Under the pieces are notes generated by a model. It saw only the letters and a list, made by a program, of their open reading frames with translations. It was not told where the DNA came from and searched no databases. From assembly GCF_032362555.1 (NCBI RefSeq), contig NC_083536.1:2294001-2358000 (forward strand): a stretch of 64,000 bases of DNA, written 5' to 3'. The stretch comes from Amyelois transitella. Its lineage: Eukaryota; Arthropoda; Insecta; Lepidoptera; Pyralidae. Both the position numbers and the translations under genes were made by a program. This document shows, piece by piece, positions 1-9,225 of this stretch; position 1 is the first letter of the stretch; each line of letters opens with the position of its first letter.

Positions 1-730
1 AAGGGTACCCCCTCAGCATAATGCTGGCTGTAAACAATATGCTACACGGCCAGCGCTGATCTTCCGGGGGTGCCCGGGTAGGCATCACGGACATACGTAC
101 AATGAAAACAACAACAAAAAAAAAAAAGAAAAGAAATAAATATATACATATGTTTAACATACAAATAATACAAGAACAATATATACTTATATATTGCCCT
201 TGCATTACTGCACCCACATTTATTCATATATATATATTCTTCCTGTACATAAATACACATTTAACATTAATAAGTTACACTAAATAAAAAGGAAGAAAAG
301 AAAAAAAAAAAGAAAATAACAAATAAAAATGAAATTAAAACAATAACACAACAGCTGTCAATACTAATCAATGTCATTGTCAACTATCCTGCATCACTCA
401 CTCGTAAGTATCACAAATTTATTATCTGTGAGCAGATGAACACAGAACATTTTCCTTGTAAACAAATACTTAATGGGAAAACAATAATTAAAGACATAAA
501 TTTCTCTAAGTAAATGTAAATTTAGTAACAAAAATTAAAGAAAGAAAGTACAACAAACAAACATTTTATGCAATGTGAAACAGTGTGACCTCGACCGATC
601 GAAGCATGCGTACCTAACCCCCCCAACAACATAAACACCAGTGAAAAACAAGATGTGCCTCCACAGCCAACGCAGCGAGAGATACAAGGAAGTAAGTTAC
701 GAGAAAAAAGCACATACATTAATAATAACT
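1..730 (-). other. Probable 3' UTR of LINE C; AT-rich, no gene
   Basis: No coding signal lies beyond the RT C-terminus at 731. The sequence is AT-rich with an A-rich run at about 112-150 on the plus strand, then a more GC-rich tip at 1-100. As LINE C runs leftward, a genuine A tail would appear as a T run on the plus strand, and none is seen, so the true end was not found. Confidence 0.45.
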
Positions 731-1730
731 TCATATTACACTAGTGTCCTGCCTAAGCATCTCCTCACTAAGCTGGTGCTCAATGAGGAATTTTTTTAGG
801 TTAGTCTTAAAACTATTTATTGTTTTCAGGTTTCGAATTGGTGGAGGAATATTGTTCCAACACTTGGATGCTGCATATCTAAAGCTGCCTCTAAATGCAA
901 CAGAGCGATGCTGGGGTGTTGCAAGTTGGATCGCACAGCTCCTGGCACCACATCTCTTATTTTTTCTCACCCATTCCAATTTGTCATACAGATAGGAGGG
1001 GGCTTTGTGATTCACAATGCCAAACAAGAGACAAGCAAGGTGCAGCTTCCGGCGGTGTTTCATTTTTAACATTGAGTTCCGGTTTAAAAAGGGTGTTACA
1101 TGAGCTCTCAAAGGAATATTGAAACAATACCTAGCACAAGCATTCTGGATCCTCTGAAGAAGCCGTTTTGTTTTACCACGTAGCCTTGGCCCAACAACCA
1201 CATCAGCATAATTCAGTTTGGACAAAACAAGGGCCTCCACTAGCTGGATTCTAAGGGACTCACTCAGAAAAGGTCTAGCCTTATAAAGGACCTTTAACCT
1301 ATAAAAGCAATCTCTTACAGACTTTGCAATGTGTGACTCAAAACACAGATTGGAATCCATTATCAATCCCAAGTTCCTAACCTCAGACACACGCTCTACC
1401 AGATAAGGTGACAGTAGCTGAAAGATTAAGACAATTCAGTTGATGTTTACTACCAAAAACTATGTATTTAGTTTTATGGGGATTCAACAAAAGACAATTA
1501 TCACTGGACCACTGTGCAATGGATCCAAGGTCTTGATTTAGTCGCCCTATTGCATCATCAACTTCAGACGGGTAGCATGATATATATAGCTGTGTATCAT
1601 CAGCATATATATGAAATTTGCAGTGCTTGATATGCGTTTTTATGTCAGCTGTATAGAGTATGAATAAAATAGGACCTAGAATAGAGCCCTGAGGAACACC
1701 TCTCTTTATTTCCAACTTCTCTGACAGCAC
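731..1730 (-). pseudogene. LINE C ORF2, reverse transcriptase C-terminal half
   Basis: Two overlapping frames (1383-1730 and 731-1390) together cover the RT from RGVPQGSILGP through the catalytic YADD (in FHIYADDTQLY) to the thumb and a C-terminal tail with the pattern RRKLHLACLLFGIVNHKAPSYL-like, seen in CR1-group LINEs. A frameshift separates the two frames near 1385. The fingers and N-terminal palm (the region with the first catalytic aspartate) are absent because of the deletion at about 1730, so the gene cannot be functional. The enzyme would normally perform target-primed reverse transcription. Confidence 0.8.
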
Positions 1731-2158
1731 AGAGGACCCGTCAAGGTAATGGAGTCAGTCAAGGCATCCAAAAAAGTATCCAGATTTGTCCACTCAGGCC
1801 GATAAGCAGTGCCAATAATAATCCTTCTGCCGTTGACAGTCATTCTAAGCCACATTTGTTCAACAAGGGAGTGGGCGGGATCCACCGGGTGCGGACAAGC
1901 GCGCGCTGTTACGTTCCGCTTGATATAAAAGCCAACACCACCACCTCGGTTGTTGTTCCGAGGAAGAGGCCTCGGAGTGTGACGGAGCCTGTATCCAGAT
2001 ATTTGAGGAGCACGGGAATCCTCACCATCAAACAACCAGGTTTCATTAATTGCCAAAATATCCATGCCATACCGATCTATAGCTGCAATGAGATTATCAT
2101 GGTTTGCACCCAATGAGCCCGGGTTAAACAAACCAATTTTGAGATGTTTATTAATCAT
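1706..2158 (-). pseudogene. LINE C ORF2, N-terminal AP-endonuclease fragment
   Basis: The 150-residue frame begins NKHLKIGLFNPGSLGANHDN and contains the AP-endonuclease landmarks: the early asparagine in FNPGS, the glutamate of INETW (near residue 40), the GGGVGFYIK strand and GTAYRP. It stops making sense near LTGPLCCQ, where it joins the RT fragment. The later GDFN and SDH motifs are missing. It is the nicking domain that would choose the target site in an intact element. Confidence 0.75.
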
Positions 2159-2439
2159 GGCTAAAGATTAACACACTGTGTATGTCACACAACTTAATTA
2201 AATTGTTACATAATAAAAAATTTATAGAAATTTGATAGAAGCAGAAATAATTGAGAAAAAAATTATGCTCATAGATTGAGATATGTAATATTATGACCCA
2301 TAAAAACACACACAGACACAAGGCCCATATTGAACAGTTAAAAAGCAGATCGGTCAAGTTCCCACCCTCACACATACAGCAAGCACACAAAACTCTAGTC
2401 ATACAATGATAAGACTTATTACAAAAATAAGAGGACGCG

Positions 2440-3516
2440 TCAAACGACAGGGCATCCAAAAACACGGGTAAGGTCGGTATCGGTGCGGATGAGGTAAGCT
2501 TGTTTACCATCACCTTGCCGCGCATATATGCGACCTCGCCTCGTCCAGGAATAGCGCCAGAGCTGCTTACGACATGCTTCCCTGACATTGTGGAAAAGAA
2601 GGCGGTTAACCCGTGTCAGTCGCTCGTTAATGTAAACCCTACGAGGCGGCCCGTCGTGTCCGAAGTCTGCAGTGGTGATGTTGCGCCGCACCCGCGCAGC
2701 CTGCAACAGCGCGTCGCGCGTCTGCCGGCGCGCCAGCCGCACGACCACGCGCCGCCCGCGCGCGCTCTCGCCGCCCGCCGGCGCCCCGCCCGCGCGCTCC
2801 GCCGCCCCCACCCGCTCGGCGAACACGACGTCCCGCTCCTCCAGGGTGATTCCGAGTTTGGCAGCCAGGACCGTCACCGTGTGGTAAATGTTCTCACCCT
2901 TCACCTCAGGGAGTTGTCCGATGTCAAGATCGGAGAGCAAGGCATCCTGATCGCGGTCGTTAAGATCAGACTTCAGTTGAGCAACTGTTCCTTCTAGCTC
3001 AGAGATCCTCTCACTCCCCGCTCCATCCACCCTTCCCTCAAGGGCCCCCAACCGCTGATCAAAACTATCCAACCTATCGTTGAGCCGCGAAAGGTTTAAA
3101 TTTAAGGTGTCATATATACCGGACACGTAGGTTTTGATCTCCTTTATCCCCTCCATATCCCTGCGCATCTCTCCTATTTCTCCCATGAACTTCTTCAACT
3201 CAAGCCGCAAGCTGTGCGACTCCAAATCAGCTGTAGGAGTGAGAGACACGGAAGGAAGTGGTAAGCTCGGACCCGCAATTGAGGCATCCAGTCCAATCTC
3301 CAGGCTCCCGCAAACACCCTTTACAGGCGTAGAGCTGTTATCCCCCTTGCGCTGCTTCTTTTTACATTCCGGGCACACCCATTCTTTGGGTGTATTTGCC
3401 TCTGGTATCGCAACGCATCCCTTGTGGTACATGCGAGGGCATTGTGTACATCCCACAGTACCCGTAGCGGATAGAAATTTTCCACAAGCTCCACACTTAG
3501 CCATTGCAAAATTCAT
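2440..3516 (-). CDS. LINE C ORF1: PHD finger, coiled coil, FP25K-like C-terminal region
   Basis: This 358-residue open frame starts MNFAMAKCGACGKF and has a Cys4-His-Cys3 PHD pattern in its first 55 residues (CGAC...CTQC...YHKGC...CPEC). A heptad-rich middle (about residues 105-190, ELKKFMGEIGEMRRDMEG and on) predicts a coiled coil. The C-terminus (about 200-358) has the order 'VYINERLTRVNRLLFHNVRE ... WTRRGRIYARQ ... DTDLTRVFG', shared with the ORF1s of LINEs B, E and F here and resembling the baculovirus FP25K C-terminal region. ORF1 proteins of this kind bind the element RNA. Residues 235-275 come from an extremely GC-rich patch and are Ala/Arg/Gly rich. The frame is whole although ORF2 is wrecked. 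Confidence 0.85.
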   Translation of the reverse strand: MNFAMAKCGACGKFLSATGTVGCTQCPRMYHKGCVAIPEANTPKEWVCPECKKKQRKGDNSSTPVKGVCGSLEIGLDASIAGPSLPLPSVSLTPTADLESHSLRLELKKFMGEIGEMRRDMEGIKEIKTYVSGIYDTLNLNLSRLNDRLDSFDQRLGALEGRVDGAGSERISELEGTVAQLKSDLNDRDQDALLSDLDIGQLPEVKGENIYHTVTVLAAKLGITLEERDVVFAERVGAAERAGGAPAGGESARGRRVVVRLARRQTRDALLQAARVRRNITTADFGHDGPPRRVYINERLTRVNRLLFHNVREACRKQLWRYSWTRRGRIYARQGDGKQAYLIRTDTDLTRVFGCPVV

Positions 3517-3975
3517 TTAATTATCACAAGTCTTAATGTTTATAATTGTAGTGCTTCAGGGTCTCAATAGATGGCGTTATTGGTTTGGCGAGTTCCGTAT
3601 ATGTACCGTGTATAATTTTAACTTATTAATCAGATTTTAGTAAACAATGCATCCACTGATTGCTCTTTTTGTTAATTATCCAATAAAATAACCCTTGAAA
3701 TTGTTTTAATTATTCACCCAACAAAATGTAAAAGTTACCCTCCGATAAATTGTTAGTGCAATAAGTTGCCGCAATCTAGACTGCTCACACCAATACACTT
3801 TATCGGGCAGGAATACGGCTGCGCACACTCACACTACAGCTTAGCACACAGAAGTAACGTATGAACGTAATAATACAGAGAAGAGAGACTATTTACTATT
3901 TTTACAGACAGCACTAATTGCAGAGGTATCCACTCGCACGCGAATCCGTGACGTCACCTCGCATTCCTACTTCGC
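3517..3975 (-). promoter_or_regulatory. Probable 5' UTR/internal promoter of LINE C
   Basis: This 450-bp non-coding stretch lies upstream of ORF1 and ends where DIRS-like recombinase coding begins. LINEs of this class carry their promoter inside the 5' UTR; no specific element could be recognised here. Confidence 0.35.
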
Positions 3976-4795
3976 CAATTGCCTCTCTTTAATACTTCTT
4001 CGATATTGAATCGGTTACCGGTTCAAATGTCTGAGGCTACTGCAGCTCGCAAGCTACCAGCAGATGCGTCTATCCTGGTTTCCTTAAATACAGTTCTGAT
4101 CCATCCTGCTATAATAGAGCGTGTTGCGCCTTTCACAGTGCCCCGTGACGTTATGAACAAGTTATAGACATTTCCCGTTCTTCGTCGTGATTGTGACACT
4201 TCTATTAGTTTTCTAACCCAAAAGACCAGGTCCAAGTTTTTATCCTGTCGCGTCGCAGCGCCTAAGCTCTTTATCAACCATCCTGACTGCTGGTAGGTTG
4301 CCGAGTCCGTCTTAGAACCAAAGTTTGGATGGAATAAAATTCCTTCATCAGTATCTTCGAAAGCATCTTCTTTAATACTTAGAAGCAATAGGTCGCGAAC
4401 CCCGCGACCTGAGGCCAAGGGCAAGAGTGTGGAAGTATGTCTAGATACGGAGAAGAGATTATTTTCGTCAAAAGAATAATTTTTTAGGAAGTTCAACAGG
4501 TCGTCTATTTTCCACGATAAAGGTTTTTTTTATAGGTGGCCTTTGAGCAAATATTCCTTTCAATGCATGCCTAACGAGCGGATGGGAGCTTAGATTATTA
4601 GACTCGTTTGGGTTCGAGAATGTGACTATCACCGACTTATGCAAGGCAACCGTTCTGGCAGCTAGCTTCTCTTCTGTAAAAAGATGACCCAAATATTTAT
4701 CTAGGCGTGGAGGACTTGGATTATCTATAGAGATATTTTGCAAAGTTGCCCATTTTCTCCATTTTGACCATGCTGGTCTGTATGTTTTCAGAGTT
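3975..4795 (-). pseudogene. DIRS-like tyrosine recombinase region
   Basis: The region resembles the phage-integrase-type recombinases of DIRS elements: an N-terminal helical part (about 4743-4500), then a catalytic part with the arginine box in SGRGVRDLLLLS, followed by the FITSRGTVKG and SLRAAVASD segments and a RGNWRS-like tail. This enzyme replaces the DDE integrase of LTR elements and inserts a circular cDNA. It is a fossil, and the outermost Gypsy LTR lies immediately upstream of its start. Confidence 0.75.
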
Positions 4796-4800
4796 GAAGG

Positions 4801-4899
4801 TGCTAAGTAATGAAACGCGGGTTGGAGTCTAACTGAATATATTTCATACTACCTCCAGTGTACAATATAAAATCCTGTATTTATGTTTAATACCTTACA
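4801..4899 (-). repeat. 3' LTR of the Gypsy element
   Basis: This 99-bp repeat begins TGCTAAGTAATG on the plus strand and ends ATACCTTACA; it is the same as the copy at 9122-9220. The left flank GAAGG is the target duplication. Confidence 0.95.
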
Positions 4900-4914
4900 C
4901 ATCCCACCACCAAA
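4900..4914 (-). other. Polypurine tract of the Gypsy element
   Basis: On the minus strand the bases just before the 3' LTR read GGTGGTGGGATG, a purine-rich stretch in the position where plus-strand DNA synthesis is primed. Confidence 0.6.
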
Positions 4915-4994
4915 ACTATAATATCTATTTATTAAAGTAAATACAAGAACATGAAAGTTTAAATAAGAATATTGTTCAGTTATTAAAGTTCACG

Positions 4995-7900
4995 TTATTT
5001 GTTGTTAACATCTTTATTCATCGCCCTTCTGTAAGCTCTCATGGCTCGATCTGAGACAACCGGCAATAGGGAGGGCCTCGACTCGGATCGCACTCCCGTA
5101 GCTTCTACCGCGTCTTCGAATTCATCTTCGGAATTTATTAAAACCTCCGGTTCGACCCCGACCGGGCCCTCACACATACCGTTCCCCCCCGACACAAACT
5201 CGGGCTGCACATCCTTACCATCAGACCCCTGGGTCTCATCCTTTGACGTACTGGCACGAGAGAGAGAGTATCGATTTTTCGTAGTAAGCGGAACGATTTG
5301 ATTGTGGTGTCTACGCCATTCGGTGGATTCCCCAACTTTTACTTTGCAAGAGACAGGCCCGGTAACTTCAGAGATGCGCCCTTTAGTCCATTTATGCCCC
5401 GTTTTGGAATAGTCTCGTGCGAGTACATCATCACCCAGCGAGAAACGTGCACGCCGGCCGGGCGCGGCGGCCGCCTGTTTGTCCTGCGCGTCGCGCACCA
5501 CGGCCGCGCCGTCGGGCCGCAGCGCGTCCAGCCGGCCCCGCAGCCGGCGCCCGAGCAGCGCCACCGCGGGCGAGACACCGGTCGTCGCGTGTTCGCAATT
5601 GCGATATTGAAATAAAAATTTATAAAGGGCAGCAAACATGTCTTCTTTTTCGAACAATGCACGTTTTAAAACCTTTTTTACCGTTTTGACAGCATTCTCT
5701 GCCTCGCCGTTACCCTGGGGCCTGTATGGTGCAGATGTAGAATGTCTTATTTTATTTGTATCACAATATTGCTTAAATTCGGTAGAAAAAAATGGCGGGC
5801 CGTTATCGGATACTAATTGTGATGGTATGCCAAATCTAGCGAAAATAGATCTTAAAACCGTTATCGTCGCACTCGCCGAAGTACCCGCCATAGCAATGGT
5901 CTCTATCCACTTTGAATGTGCGTCAACCAAAATCAAAAACCTTTTACCAGCGCAATCGAAAAAGTCTACATGTAGTCTTTGCCAAGGGTGCAGCGGGTAC
6001 TCCCACGGGTGGAGCGGCGCTCGCGCCGGCGCGTCGTGTACGGACCGGCACGCCTCGCAAGCGCGACACATTTCTTCTATATCTTTGTCAATGTTTGGCC
6101 AATAAACATAATTCCTAGCGATATTCTTCATTTTATTCATACCTAGATGACCACTATGAACTTCTTTTAAAACTTGAGATCGTAACTTAAATGGAATTAC
6201 TACCCTATATTTATAAATAATACAACCGCGGTCCGCAAACAAGTCTTGCTTTCTAGCAAAGAATACTTTCTCTTCGTCACAAGTAGGCGATGACGGCCAA
6301 CCAAACATCAAGTAACCTAACACTTTACAAAGCACAGTGTCTTTTTGAGTCTCTTTAGCGACATCTATAAAATCAATAGGCAACGTCTCTTTAACAAAAT
6401 GTAAATAATCAATATGAGGAACAAACGCTCGCTCATGTGACAGTGGCAACCGTGATAATGTATCAGCCGGACCATTATCCGCTGATCTAACAAATTCTAT
6501 TTTAAAATCATAACCTGCTAGCCGCGCCGCCCAGCGCTGTAGTCGACTAGCCGCGGTCTGAGGGATACCTCTTTTTTCACCAAAAATGTACGTGAGAGGC
6601 TTATGATCAGACCGCAGTGTGAAATGCCTTCCATATAAAAACTGATGATGTTTCAAAATGCCATAGTAAATAGCTAACGCTTCTTTATCAAGTTGACTGT
6701 AGTTGCGTTCAGCTTGGTTTAGTGTGCGCGAGGCACAGCTGACGGGACGCTCGCTGCCGTCCGGGTAGCGGTGCGCCAGGACGGCGCCTATGCCGTACGC
6801 GCTACTGTCCACCGACAACACGAGCGGCCGCCCCTCCTCATAATGGGCCAACACTTTGTCGCTCAGCAAAGATTTCTTTGCATTATCAAAAGCTATAGCG
6901 CAACTTGGGTTCCAATCCCACTGATTGTCTTTTTTTAAAAGATTATGTAATGGGTTCAGTATTGAACTTAGGTTTGGTATAAATTTACCGTAGTAATTAA
7001 GTAACCCGAGAAAACTTTTCAACTGAGTGACATCCGTGGGTACAGGTATTTTAGCAATCGCGTCTAGTTTCTCCGGGTCGGGGCGAAGCCCATTCTTATC
7101 AATAATAAAGCCCAGATACTTCACACTTTTCTGTAAAAAACTACATTTCTCCAATTTTATAGTGAGACCCATTTGACGGAGTCGGTCGAGTACAGCTCGC
7201 AGATTACGCATGTGTGAGGCTCTGTCTACCCCGGTGATACAAACGTCGTCCAAAAATACGACCGTGCCTGGAATACCGCGTAACGTCTCCTCCATTAGTT
7301 TTTGAAACTGTTCCGGTACACACGACAAGCCATACGGTGTCCTGCGGTATGCGAACGTTCCGACGTGTGTTGTGATCGTCGTAAATTTTTGTGACGCGGG
7401 ATCTAATAAAACTTGTTCGTACGCATGTCGTAAGTCAATTTTTGTAAATTCATCCCCATTACTCAAATTGGCCAACAACTCCTCTATGCGCGGGAGTGGG
7501 TAATGATCGCGTTTCAGCTTGGGGTTGATCGTTATTTTATAGTCCCCGCATATCCTAATTTCACCGTTACTTTTGACCACGGGTACAATAGGAGTCCCGA
7601 AGTCCGAGTGTTCCACTCTGTATATGGAGCCGTCGCGTTGTAAACGTTCGAGTTCGCGCTCGATGCGCTCGCGCAGCGCTAGCGGCACGGGCCGCGCTCG
7701 GTAGTACACACCGGCGTAGTCTGTGAGCTGTAGTCGTAATGTTTTTTTACATGTACCTAATTTAACAGAAAAAACTTCAGGAAATTCTCTACATAACTGG
7801 CTCACTAATTGGTCCTCTTCAATTAATTTATTCACGGTAATTTGTGTGATTTTTAATGCCTTTAACCAATCACGACCGAGTAGGGGCGGCCCACCCTTTT

Positions 7901-9002
7901 CAATCACATACAAACGGACATTGTTTGCCGTGACGTCTTTGAATTTAATGTCAACCAGGATGTATCCGAGAGGTTCAATTTTTGAGCCAGAATAGCTTCG
8001 TAATATCAAATTATCAGAATGCATTTTACTGTTTCTAAACAATAACTCGTAATCACTATTATTTATTGCCGATATACGACTACCCGTGTCTATTTCGAAC
8101 TGCAAAATCTCAGAATTCACTCGGATTTTAACAAAATAAGGATCGTTACCTCGATACGACGATACCACCAAATTGAAGAAATCATCCTCTTCCGAACACT
8201 CGTGCACATAATTTTGCCGCGACTCACTATTAACCGCTACACGATCACCGACTTTACCGCACATCACACGTAAATGGCCCCGCTTATTGCAGTTATCACA
8301 ATTGTAATTAGCGTAGCGGCATCTGTCCGCCGAATGACTCTTGCCGCACCGCCAGCAGCGGGCGCCGCCGGCCCGCGCGCCCGGCCCGGCCGCGGCCGCG
8401 CCGGCGCCGCGCCGGGCTCGCACCGCGTGCAGCCCCTCGCCGGCCGCTCCTCCGCCCGTGCTCCCGGCCGCGTGCTGTCCGCCCACGCCGCTCGTCTCGG
8501 CGTGCCGGTCTGCCGCTTCCAGAGCCAGAGCTAGCTCCACCGCTTTCTTATAATCTATCGTTCTCTCGGCAAAAATCCGAGATCTCAGTAGCTCGCTCGC
8601 TAGACCCGACACGAACTGGTCTCTGAGGTCCTCCTCGAGTCGGTTGCCGAAGTTACAGGTGACGGCGAGATGTTTGAGCGCCTGAAGGTACTCGGTCAGA
8701 GATTCCCCTACTCGCTGTCTCCTCTGTCGAAAAATATGTCTTTCGGCTATTTCTGACCGTTGCGGCTCGAGATGAACTTTGACCAGCTCCACGAGTTCTG
8801 TATAGGTCTTATCTTCCGGGTTGGCCGGCGCACACAAATCACACATTAAGCTATATGTCGCCTCGCCTACTACCGTTATTAACATCGACACTTTTAATTC
8901 CGGTTTGATTTCGTTAAGCAGAATGAATTGATCAACACGTCTTACATAAGCCGGCCATTGTTTAGATGTTAGATCGAAAGGTTCAATTTTACCGATCGGC
9001 AT
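4995..9002 (-). CDS. Gypsy gag-pol polyprotein
   Basis: This single 1335-residue frame has the full Gypsy domain order: gag core (about 1-170), an Ala/Gly/Arg-rich spacer (170-215), two zinc knuckles (CWRCGKSHSADRC at about 216 and CDNCNKRGHLRVMC at about 235), aspartic protease (FEIDTGS, about 303), reverse transcriptase (about 450-640, with FLDD at 583-586), RNase H (about 690-810), the integrase HHCC zinc region (HLGMNKMKNIARNYVYWPNI, then C..C) and the DDE core (DFFDCAGK, VSDNGPP, NGEAENAV). The C-terminus extends to NKDVNNK. Catalytic residues visible by eye are present. It makes the capsid-like particle, copies the RNA and integrates the cDNA. The start at 9002 is the first ATG after the primer-binding site. 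Confidence 0.93.
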   Translation of the reverse strand: MPIGKIEPFDLTSKQWPAYVRRVDQFILLNEIKPELKVSMLITVVGEATYSLMCDLCAPANPEDKTYTELVELVKVHLEPQRSEIAERHIFRQRRQRVGESLTEYLQALKHLAVTCNFGNRLEEDLRDQFVSGLASELLRSRIFAERTIDYKKAVELALALEAADRHAETSGVGGQHAAGSTGGGAAGEGLHAVRARRGAGAAAAGPGARAGGARCWRCGKSHSADRCRYANYNCDNCNKRGHLRVMCGKVGDRVAVNSESRQNYVHECSEEDDFFNLVVSSYRGNDPYFVKIRVNSEILQFEIDTGSRISAINNSDYELLFRNSKMHSDNLILRSYSGSKIEPLGYILVDIKFKDVTANNVRLYVIEKGGPPLLGRDWLKALKITQITVNKLIEEDQLVSQLCREFPEVFSVKLGTCKKTLRLQLTDYAGVYYRARPVPLALRERIERELERLQRDGSIYRVEHSDFGTPIVPVVKSNGEIRICGDYKITINPKLKRDHYPLPRIEELLANLSNGDEFTKIDLRHAYEQVLLDPASQKFTTITTHVGTFAYRRTPYGLSCVPEQFQKLMEETLRGIPGTVVFLDDVCITGVDRASHMRNLRAVLDRLRQMGLTIKLEKCSFLQKSVKYLGFIIDKNGLRPDPEKLDAIAKIPVPTDVTQLKSFLGLLNYYGKFIPNLSSILNPLHNLLKKDNQWDWNPSCAIAFDNAKKSLLSDKVLAHYEEGRPLVLSVDSSAYGIGAVLAHRYPDGSERPVSCASRTLNQAERNYSQLDKEALAIYYGILKHHQFLYGRHFTLRSDHKPLTYIFGEKRGIPQTAASRLQRWAARLAGYDFKIEFVRSADNGPADTLSRLPLSHERAFVPHIDYLHFVKETLPIDFIDVAKETQKDTVLCKVLGYLMFGWPSSPTCDEEKVFFARKQDLFADRGCIIYKYRVVIPFKLRSQVLKEVHSGHLGMNKMKNIARNYVYWPNIDKDIEEMCRACEACRSVHDAPARAPLHPWEYPLHPWQRLHVDFFDCAGKRFLILVDAHSKWIETIAMAGTSASATITVLRSIFARFGIPSQLVSDNGPPFFSTEFKQYCDTNKIRHSTSAPYRPQGNGEAENAVKTVKKVLKRALFEKEDMFAALYKFLFQYRNCEHATTGVSPAVALLGRRLRGRLDALRPDGAAVVRDAQDKQAAAAPGRRARFSLGDDVLARDYSKTGHKWTKGRISEVTGPVSCKVKVGESTEWRRHHNQIVPLTTKNRYSLSRASTSKDETQGSDGKDVQPEFVSGGNGMCEGPVGVEPEVLINSEDEFEDAVEATGVRSESRPSLLPVVSDRAMRAYRRAMNKDVNNK

Positions 9003-9109
9003 GGTATTTTTTTTTTATAATTAAAAAAAAAATTACACCAGAGATATAATTAAATCGATTTAACCCGAAATACGCGTAGGATTTTTATTTAATTCGAAAT
9101 AATAAGCAA

Positions 9110-9120
9110 CCTCGTCGCCA
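9110..9120 (-). other. Primer-binding site, tRNA-Ser type
   Basis: On the minus strand, one base after the 5' LTR, the sequence reads TGGCGACGAGG. This is complementary to a tRNA 3' end of the form CCTCGTCG-CCA, which matches the acceptor stem of serine tRNAs that begin GACGAGG as I remember them. Confidence 0.65.
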
Positions 9121-9121
9121 G

Positions 9122-9220
9122 TGCTAAGTAATGAAACGCGGGTTGGAGTCTAACTGAATATATTTCATACTACCTCCAGTGTACAATATAAAATCCTGTA
9201 TTTATGTTTAATACCTTACA
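9122..9220 (-). repeat. 5' LTR of the Gypsy element
   Basis: This is the second 99-bp copy, identical to 4801-4899 base for base as read. It carries the promoter and, with the other copy, the termini recognised by integrase. The following GAAGG (9221-9225) is the right-hand target duplication. Confidence 0.95.
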
Positions 9221-9225
9221 GAAGG

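Larger units (their letters stand above)
1..3975 (-). mobile_element. LINE C, CR1-like non-LTR retrotransposon, internally deleted
   Basis: Reading on the minus strand, this stretch holds a 5' UTR (about 3517-3975), a complete ORF1 with a PHD finger, the first part of an AP-endonuclease, and then the reverse transcriptase from its GVPQGS and YADD motifs to the C-terminus. The piece between the endonuclease core and the RT palm is missing, so the element has lost roughly the middle of ORF2. PHD fingers in ORF1 are known from CR1-like LINEs. The 5' end abuts DIRS-like recombinase sequence near 3975. The 3' end is not certain and may lie left of the window. No target-site duplication could be read. 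Confidence 0.85.
4801..9220 (-). mobile_element. Gypsy (Ty3-like, probably Mag lineage) LTR retrotransposon, looks whole
   Basis: The element is bounded by two 99-bp direct repeats (4801-4899 and 9122-9220) that are identical by eye and have TG...CA ends. The flanks carry the 5-bp duplication GAAGG (4796-4800 and 9221-9225). Between them is one long gag-pol frame, a primer-binding site next to the 5' LTR and a purine-rich tract next to the 3' LTR. Very short LTRs and a single fused gag-pol ORF fit the Mag lineage of Gypsy elements known from Lepidoptera. Identical LTRs mean a recent insertion. It sits in the linker of the older DIRS-like element. No env-like frame is present. Confidence 0.93.

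Noticed and set aside
42-287. Small ORFs on both strands in the AT-rich left edge
   Set aside because: Low-complexity translation (Tyr, Ile, Phe, Lys) with no domain; probably LINE 3' UTR.
8274-8553. Plus-strand ORFs rich in Ala, Pro and Arg opposite the Gypsy frame (also 2672-2887 and 5417-5689)
   Set aside because: These are open only because GC-rich sequence lacks stop codons; the minus strand carries the recognised domains.
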